Shown here: positions 7,120-11,239 of the stretch, one piece after another
How the letters are laid out: each line of letters starts with the position of its first letter
Position numbering within the stretch: position 1 is the first letter of the stretch
DNA from: Verrucomicrobiota bacterium
Lineage (GTDB): Bacteria > Verrucomicrobiota > Verrucomicrobiia > Verrucomicrobiales > Akkermansiaceae
Assembly (NCBI GenBank): GCA_009885905.1
Contig: VFJU01000336.1
Span: forward strand, 1-11,239
Direction of reading: 5' to 3'
DNA: 11,239 bases
Made by a program: the position numbers and the translations under genes
Notes under the pieces: generated by a model
The model's database searches: none
Told to the model about the DNA's origin: nothing
What the model saw: only the letters and a program-made list of their open reading frames with translations

Positions 7120-8559
7120 TTAGCCTACGCTGCCTTCCATCTCTAGGTCGATCAGGCGCTTGAGCTCGACGGAATATTCCATCGGGAACTCACGCACGAG
7201 GTCGTTAATAAAGCCATTCACCGCAAGCGACATGGCTTGCCCTTGATTGAGTCCCCGTTGTTGCATGTAGAAAAGCATGTCTTCAGAAACTTGGCTAACC
7301 GATGCTTCGTGCTGCGTCGCGTGGCGGTTGCCCTTGACCGTGATGGCCGGGTAGGTGTCTGTCCGACTGTGGCTGTTGATCAGCAGCGCGTCGCACTCGG
7401 TGTTGTTTTTGCAACCCTTTAGATGTTTCGGAATGAAGACCTGACCACGATACGTCGACCGACCTTCACCTACGGAGATGGATTTAGAAACAACGTTAGA
7501 TGTCGTATCATCGGCAGCATGAATCATTTTCGCTCCTGTGTCCTGGTGCTGGCCAGTGTTCGCAAGAGCGATGGAGATCACTTCACCTCGTGCCCGCTTG
7601 CCCTTCATGATGACCCCGGGGTATTTCATGGTTAGACGAGAGCCAATGTTGCAATCGATCCAACGGACTTCGGCATCTTCCATCGCAATACCACGCTTAG
7701 TGACAAGGTTGAACACGTTAGATGACCAATTTTGAACGGTCACGTATTGGATCTTCGCGCCCTTAAGCGCAACGAGTTCGACAACAGCGGAGTGCAACGT
7801 TGCCGTCTCAAATTTCGGCGCGGTACAGCCTTCCATATACATCAACTCTGCCCCTTCATCCGCGATGATTAATGTACGTTCAAACTGGCCAAAATTTTCC
7901 GAATTGATTCGGAAATACGCCTGAAGCGGCTGCTTGAGCTTAAGCCCCTTGGGAATGTAAATGAACGAGCCTCCTGAAAAAACCGCGGAGTTAAGCGCGG
8001 AGAATTTATTATCTCCGGTTGGGATAACTTTGCCAAACCATGGACGAAAAATCGCCTCGTGTTCTTTCAAACCTTCGGCAGAGTTACAGAAAATAACACC
8101 TTGCTTGGTGAGCTCTTCTTTTACGTTAGAATAAGCAGCCTCCGAGTCAAACTGAGCCTCAACCCCAGCGAGGAATGCTCGTTCTTGCTGCGGAATCCCC
8201 AAGCGCTCGAAAGTTTCGAGCACATCTGCTGGCACATCATCCCAAGAACGCTTTGGCTTTTCTCCATCTGATAGATAATAACGAATCACATCGAAGTCGA
8301 TAGCCTCAAGATCTTTCGTCGCCCAGTTGGTCGGCATCGGCTTGTCTTGAAACACTTTCAATGCTTTATGACGAAACTCCCGGACCCAATCTGGATCACT
8401 TTTCACATTAGAAATATAATCAACCGTAGCAGAGGTAAGCCCCCGACCAGCATCGAACTTATTACGCTCCGGAAAAGTGAAATCGCCTTTTGTGCGATCA
8501 ATATCGATCGCATCGCGTGTTTCATGGTCGAGAACATCTGTGGCATCGTAGGACATCAT
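7120..8559 (-). CDS. sufB: Fe-S cluster assembly scaffold protein SufB
   Basis: SufB is the main scaffold subunit of the SufBC2D complex, receiving sulfur from SufS/SufE or SufU and assembling the nascent cluster. The 479-aa product is full length and highly typical: [98 protein letters not shown], and the C-terminal [15 protein letters not shown]. Cys389 and Glu418 are exactly 29 residues apart, the same spacing as E. coli Cys405 and Glu434, which matter for cluster building; Cys245 matches the other functional Cys (E. coli Cys254). Start is one of two tandem ATGs (8559 or 8556). Neither has an SD; the leader is U-rich. It is separated from sufC by 17 bp. Confidence 0.97.
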   Translation of the reverse strand: MMSYDATDVLDHETRDAIDIDRTKGDFTFPERNKFDAGRGLTSATVDYISNVKSDPDWVREFRHKALKVFQDKPMPTNWATKDLEAIDFDVIRYYLSDGEKPKRSWDDVPADVLETFERLGIPQQERAFLAGVEAQFDSEAAYSNVKEELTKQGVIFCNSAEGLKEHEAIFRPWFGKVIPTGDNKFSALNSAVFSGGSFIYIPKGLKLKQPLQAYFRINSENFGQFERTLIIADEGAELMYMEGCTAPKFETATLHSAVVELVALKGAKIQYVTVQNWSSNVFNLVTKRGIAMEDAEVRWIDCNIGSRLTMKYPGVIMKGKRARGEVISIALANTGQHQDTGAKMIHAADDTTSNVVSKSISVGEGRSTYRGQVFIPKHLKGCKNNTECDALLINSHSRTDTYPAITVKGNRHATQHEASVSQVSEDMLFYMQQRGLNQGQAMSLAVNGFINDLVREFPMEYSVELKRLIDLEMEGSVG

Positions 8560-8576
8560 GGTAAAAATGTTAGGGG

Positions 8577-9329
8577 TTAGGCAAGCGCTGGCTCTTTAAG
8601 GAATTCGTAACCGTCTCTCTCAAGTTCGTGCGCAAGTTCCGCGCCACCCGAGCGAACGATGCGACCTTCCGACATCACATGCACGTAATCCGGCTTGATG
8701 TAATCAAGCAGGCGCTGGTAGTGAGTGATGAGAAGCATTCCTCGTTCCGGCGAACGCATGGCGTTAACGCCCTTGGCGACGATTTTTAACGCGTCAATAT
8801 CAAGCCCGGAGTCAGTCTCGTCGAGAATACAGTATTCTGGCTGCAACATCATCATTTGAAGGATTTCGTTGCGCTTCTTTTCACCACCCGAGAACCCTTC
8901 ATTCACGGCACGGGCGGTGAATTTACGATCCATTTCTAGCAGATCCATTTTTGAATAAAGTTCTTTGTAATACGCGACGGCATCAATATCCTGCCCCTTC
9001 GGCAAACGTGCTTGTAAAGCTGCACGGATGAAGTTAGCATTAGAAACTCCGGGAACTTCTGATGGATATTGAAACGCGAGAAAGATACCGTCTCGCGACC
9101 GTTCATCGACGGATTTCTCGAGAATTTCTTGGCCGTCTTGTTTCACCGATCCCGAGGTCACCACGTAGCCTTCGTGGCCAGCAATCACCTTAGAAAGTGT
9201 GGACTTACCGGAACCGTTAGGACCCATGATAGCATGAATTTCTCCCTTCGGGATGACGAGATTGACTCCCTTGAGGATTTCGGTGCCATCTTCGAGAGTG
9301 GCGTGGAGGTCTTGGATATGCAGGCTCAT
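8577..9329 (-). CDS. sufC: Fe-S cluster assembly ATPase SufC
   Basis: SufC is the ABC-type ATPase of the SufBC2D complex; its dimerisation on ATP reshapes SufB-SufD during cluster assembly. The 250-aa protein shows Walker [10 protein letters not shown] (36-44), Q-loop [10 protein letters not shown] (Gln87), ABC signature [10 protein letters not shown] (146-155), Walker [12 protein letters not shown] with Asp170 and Glu171, and switch His203 in [10 protein letters not shown]. Signature and Walker B variants are those specific to SufC rather than to transport ATPases, and no membrane component is adjacent. ATG 9329 has no SD and follows the regulator gene by 29 bp, consistent with one transcript fur-sufC-sufB-sufD. 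Confidence 0.97.
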   Translation of the reverse strand: MSLHIQDLHATLEDGTEILKGVNLVIPKGEIHAIMGPNGSGKSTLSKVIAGHEGYVVTSGSVKQDGQEILEKSVDERSRDGIFLAFQYPSEVPGVSNANFIRAALQARLPKGQDIDAVAYYKELYSKMDLLEMDRKFTARAVNEGFSGGEKKRNEILQMMMLQPEYCILDETDSGLDIDALKIVAKGVNAMRSPERGMLLITHYQRLLDYIKPDYVHVMSEGRIVRSGGAELAHELERDGYEFLKEPALA

Positions 9330-9358
9330 GTTAGAAAATGTTGTGTTCTGGGAATAAA

Positions 9359-9787
9359 TTAAGAAATGGCGATTTTGCCACGGAGCGTGATTTCGATGTC
9401 GTCGATGACCGCACCGGGAGGAAGGCTGAGCATATCTGCTAGATTGACACCTGACTTGAAGTCCACGTCGTGAATGATGCCGGTCACTTCATCGTGGAAA
9501 TGGCCGTGCTCACTGAGGTTCGGGCAATAGCGAGACGACTCCCGTTCGAAATTCACTTGGCGGATGATTCCGTGCTGCACGAGCGCCTCGAGACAGTTGT
9601 AAACCGTCGCCAACGAAATATTTGGTAAGCGGTCTTTCACCCGCATGAAAACATCATTCGCGGTCGGGTGATTCCGCTCCGACTGCAAGATTCGATAAAC
9701 TTCCTGACGCTGACGCGTCATTCGCAAGCCCGAAATTTCCTCAGGGATCTCGATTTCGGCCGAAACTTCTGATGTAGTGCTGACCAT
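9359..9787 (-). CDS. Fur/PerR-family transcriptional regulator lacking the CxxC structural zinc site
   Basis: A 142-aa Fur-superfamily DNA-binding protein and the probable regulator of the suf genes it precedes. The N-terminal winged helix is clear: [27 protein letters not shown] and the recognition helix [14 protein letters not shown] (57-70). The dimerisation domain has [14 protein letters not shown]. Compared with B. subtilis PerR from memory, His40, His94, His96 and Asp107 occupy regulatory-metal ligand positions, but the position of PerR Asp85 is Cys88. The two Cys of the CxxC zinc motif are Asp99 and Thr102, and there is no C-terminal CxxC; the only cysteines are Cys65 and Cys88. It thus resembles zinc-knuckle-less Fur relatives such as Irr. 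It could sense iron, peroxide or haem; the sequence does not say which. ATG 9787 has a good SD. A dyad 47 bp upstream may be its operator. Confidence 0.93.
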   Translation of the reverse strand: MVSTTSEVSAEIEIPEEISGLRMTRQRQEVYRILQSERNHPTANDVFMRVKDRLPNISLATVYNCLEALVQHGIIRQVNFERESSRYCPNLSEHGHFHDEVTGIIHDVDFKSGVNLADMLSLPPGAVIDDIEITLRGKIAIS

Positions 9788-9791
9788 GGTA

Positions 9792-9796
9792 ACCTC
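9792..9796 (-). promoter_or_regulatory. Ribosome binding site of the fur-family gene
   Basis: GAGGT on the minus strand lies 4 bases before ATG 9787. It is the clearest SD of the leftward genes and contrasts with sufC, sufB and sufD, which have none. Confidence 0.65.
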
Positions 9797-9833
9797 AAAA
9801 TACGATTGGCTCAGCCGATATCAAGAACTATTC

Positions 9834-9848
9834 CAATTATTACTATTG
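9834..9848 (-). promoter_or_regulatory. Candidate Fur/PerR-type operator (7-1-7 dyad) upstream of the fur-family gene
   Basis: CAATTATTACTATTG is a 15-bp imperfect inverted repeat: 5 of 7 base pairs match around a single central base. Fur and PerR boxes have the same 7-1-7 geometry and A/T richness, though sequence similarity to the TGATAATnATTATCA consensus is only about 8 of 14. It lies 47 bp before the start codon, in the only A/T-rich part of the leader, where autoregulation would be expected. Dyads of this strength also arise by chance. Confidence 0.3.
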
Positions 9849-9866
9849 TTCGATTCCGCCGTTCAC

Positions 9867-9966
9867 CCGCCTCACGTTCAACCCGAACGACGCATTCCGC
9901 ATACAAATGGTTGATGCGGCCGCATCAACCATTTGTAAAGTTAGCTTGGTTCATCGCGTGAGGCGG
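9867..9966. repeat. Outer 10-bp inverted repeat enclosing the palindrome (100-bp nested dyad)
   Basis: CCGCCTCACG at 9867-9876 is perfectly complementary in reverse to CGTGAGGCGG at 9957-9966. The two arms bracket the 36-bp palindrome with 25 and 19 bases of unpaired sequence, forming a two-level symmetric element exactly 100 bp long. No coding sequence or transposase is attached. Confidence 0.65.
9902..9937. repeat. Perfect 36-bp palindrome
   Basis: TACAAATGGTTGATGCGG at 9902-9919 is followed directly by its exact reverse complement at 9920-9937. The centre reads GCGGCCGC. In RNA it would form a 16-bp stem closed by a self-complementary GGCC tetraloop. There is no T-tract on either strand after the stem, so it is not a standard intrinsic terminator. 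Possible roles are an RNA processing or stability hairpin in the ymdB 3' or fur 5' region, a dimeric protein site, or a REP-like repeat unit. Confidence 0.9.
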
Positions 9967-10086
9967 CGGTCGTCTTGGGCGTTAAATTGCGGCGACTTGG
10001 CGTTCTTCCAAACGACTTTTTCATCAAATTATTCGCCGATTGAAGGATTTGGCTGAATCTTTCGGCACCCGATGTCTCCGTGAAAC

Positions 10087-10914
10087 TTACGAAGACGGCG
10101 AGGTAGCGGACGCCGCAGAATCTGGCAGCAAGATCGATAGACGCTTGATTTCAAGGCAGTTACCCGTTTCTGCATCCACGTCCACCACCACGCCGCAGAG
10201 CCTGACTGGTCCTTTTGCGATAGGAAAACGGGTGGGTAGACCAGATTTAAACCGCCACACCACAGATTCGACGCTCCTTCCAAGCACCGACTCATCTGGG
10301 CCGCACATGCCGGCATCGGTGAGATAGCCGGTGCCACCCGGGAAAATCCGCTCGTCCGCAGTCTGAACGTGCGTGTGAGTCCCTACCACCAGCGAGACCT
10401 TGCCATCCAGCATCCGACCCATCGCGATTTTTTCGCTGGTTGTTTCCGCGTGGAAATCTAGGACGAGCGTGAAGACCCCGGCAGCTCTCAGTCGCTTGAC
10501 TTCCTTTTCTACCGCCAGGTAGGGATTATCGAGAGGAGGTTGGATGAATGACCGTCCCTGCGCTTGGATCACGCCGATTTTACCCTTCGCGGTCTCCAAA
10601 ACGACACTGCCGGCCCCCGGCGTTCCTTCTGGATAATTTAGCGGACGCAGCAATCTTGGCTCGGTAGGGAAATAGTCCACAATCTCCTGCTGATCCCAAA
10701 CGTGGTCGCCTGTTGTGATCACCGCCGCACCCGCTCGAAGCAAATCGATCGCGATTCGTGGCGTGATCCCCTTTCCGCCAGCTGAATTTTCACCGTTCAC
10801 GATACAAAAATCCAGTCCCTCCGATTGTTTAAGCAGCGGCAACTGTTCGATGACTGCCTTACGACCAGGTTCACCGACGACGTCGCCAAGAAATAGAATA
10901 CGAATGACAGTCAT
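10087..10914 (-). CDS. ymdB: YmdB-family metallophosphoesterase (TIGR00282-type; cyclic-nucleotide phosphodiesterase-like)
   Basis: YmdB-family proteins are dinuclear-metal phosphoesterases; B. subtilis YmdB hydrolyses 2',3'- and 3',5'-cyclic nucleotides and affects biofilm and motility decisions. From ATG 10914 the protein has 275 aa (B. subtilis: 264). Conserved elements: IRILFLGDVVGEPGRKA (Asp11), CIVNGENSAGGKG (Glu42, Asn43), ITTGDHVWDQQEI (Asp70, His71), VLDFHAETTSEK (His155), VVGTHTHVQTADERI (His180, His182), YLTDAGMCGP. One metal-ligand position differs: the usual Gly-Asn-His is Gly-Asp-His. An upstream ATG at 10950 would add 12 residues (MNVKIRWRTPIC) and has GGAG three bases before it, so it is a real alternative. 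Family N-termini begin at the MTVIRILF strand, hence the choice. Confidence 0.93.
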   Translation of the reverse strand: MTVIRILFLGDVVGEPGRKAVIEQLPLLKQSEGLDFCIVNGENSAGGKGITPRIAIDLLRAGAAVITTGDHVWDQQEIVDYFPTEPRLLRPLNYPEGTPGAGSVVLETAKGKIGVIQAQGRSFIQPPLDNPYLAVEKEVKRLRAAGVFTLVLDFHAETTSEKIAMGRMLDGKVSLVVGTHTHVQTADERIFPGGTGYLTDAGMCGPDESVLGRSVESVVWRFKSGLPTRFPIAKGPVRLCGVVVDVDAETGNCLEIKRLSILLPDSAASATSPSS

Positions 10915-10950
10915 GCAGATTGGGGTTCTCCACCGAATCTTCACATTCAT

Positions 10951-11132
10951 TCGCTCCGCGACAACCCAATTCCCACAACCACGTCAAACCGCAAGCAAGA
11001 TTCAGTGCGATTTTGACGGATAAGGATGTTAGGGTCGCCTGCGGGCGTCAGGCCATGGGCTCGACGACGATGCCAACTTATGACTTCTAAGGTGCGTCCA
11101 TATTTATAGTTAGAAAATCAGTGCAGACGGTC
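10951..11132. other. Intergenic region between the TPR-protein gene and ymdB
   Basis: No gene is supported. Two dyads are visible: a two-step stem CGTCAAA/TTTGACG (10982-10988 with 11012-11018), with an inner CGCA/TGCG (10990-10993 with 11006-11009) around a 12-base loop; and GCCTG/CAGGC (11037-11041 with 11049-11053). Neither is followed by a T-tract on the minus strand, so termination of the upstream gene or leader regulation of ymdB are both only possibilities. Confidence 0.4.
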
Positions 11133-11239
11133 TTATTTCGTCGCTTGTGCTGGGGAAAAATTGCGCCGTCGGATACGCTCGAGTTCTTTGGAGGCTTGGG
11201 GAAAATCCGGTGTGATCCGGAGGGCGCGCTGAAAATAGT
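11133..11239 (-). CDS. C-terminal end of a tetratricopeptide-repeat (TPR) protein (partial, runs off the window)
   Basis: Reading leftward from the window edge, one frame stays open to TAA at 11135-11133 and encodes 34 residues that start YFQRALRITPDFPQASKELE and end in RIRRRNFSPAQATK. The pattern (Y/F)xxALxxxPxxxxAxxxL is the second helix and turn of a TPR unit, followed by a basic tail, as at the end of many TPR proteins. What the rest of the protein is cannot be seen. The fragment is short, so the call rests on motif alone, but the frame and same-strand placement upstream of ymdB fit. Confidence 0.6.
   Translation of the reverse strand, partial: YFQRALRITPDFPQASKELERIRRRNFSPAQATK

Larger units (their letters stand above)
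9788..10086. other. Structured 299-bp intergenic region between ymdB and the fur-suf operon
   Basis: No gene or RNA gene is recognisable on either strand. In the direction of fur transcription it contains: the end of the ymdB transcript (10086 down to about 9990) with only weak hairpins; a nested dyad of 100 bp centred on a 36-bp perfect palindrome; an A/T-rich stretch with a 15-bp imperfect dyad; and the fur SD. A GTTCGATTCC string at 9848-9857 mimics a tRNA T-loop but has no pairing arms. Confidence 0.6.

Noticed and set aside
9797..9828. TTGATA and TATTTT spaced by 16 bases before the fur-family gene as a -35/-10 promoter
   Set aside because: The transcript would start within or after the GAGGT ribosome binding site, which is inconsistent with SD use.
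9848..9866. GTTCGATTCC string resembling a tRNA T-loop
   Set aside because: The flanking five bases on each side do not pair beyond one G-C, and no acceptor, D or anticodon arm is present nearby.
10715..11023. Plus-strand open frame opposite the ymdB start
   Set aside because: It is antisense to conserved ymdB sequence, has no motif, and is explained by codon bias of the opposite strand.
1..11239. Apparent abundance of GTTAG/CTAAC words
   Set aside because: A rough count of about 30 on both strands is only slightly above the ~22 expected by chance for a 5-mer, and many fall in coding sequence; not evidence for an uptake or methylation motif without a genome-wide count.

Overview
The window (11,239 bp, roughly half G+C) is ordinary bacterial chromosome carrying housekeeping genes. 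I see no phage, IS, CRISPR array, rRNA or tRNA. The gene set, two tiny lipoproteins with a Ser-x-Ser/Gly-Cys lipobox, frequent lack of Shine-Dalgarno (SD) sequences, and a Fur-type regulator without the usual Cys-x-x-Cys zinc knuckle all fit a member of the Verrucomicrobiota/PVC group. That placement is an inference from gene character, not a database result.

The left part (1-4304) reads rightward: the 3' end of recJ (single-strand exonuclease), a small Tyr/Gly-rich lipoprotein, a 360-aa mannose-1-phosphate guanylyltransferase (manC), ruvX/yqgF, a 53-aa lipoprotein, and truA (tRNA pseudouridine synthase). manC-ruvX and lipoprotein-truA each overlap by 4 bp, so translational coupling is likely. 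ruvX has no ATG, GTG or TTG that would preserve its active-site motif; the only plausible start is a CTG overlapping the manC stop.

The right part (4306-11239) reads leftward and meets truA tail to tail with one base between them. In transcription order it holds the end of a TPR protein, a YmdB-like metallophosphoesterase, a 299-bp intergenic region, then a Fur/PerR-family regulator, sufC, sufB, sufD, ndk, a VOC-fold protein and an exported Bcp-type peroxiredoxin. The fur-sufC-sufB-sufD block has gaps of 17-29 bp and looks like an iron-sulfur cluster assembly operon with its own metal- or redox-responsive regulator. The cysteine desulfurase (SufS) and sulfur carrier (SufE/SufU) are not in the window.

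The most unusual non-coding element lies between ymdB and fur: a perfect 36-bp palindrome (9902-9937) with a NotI-type core, inside an outer 10-bp inverted repeat that makes a 100-bp nested dyad. Closer to fur is a 15-bp dyad with the 7-1-7 geometry of Fur/PerR boxes, a candidate autoregulatory operator. I found no clear new biological system. The best leads are the palindrome, the atypical Fur protein with its possible operator, and the non-canonical ruvX start.
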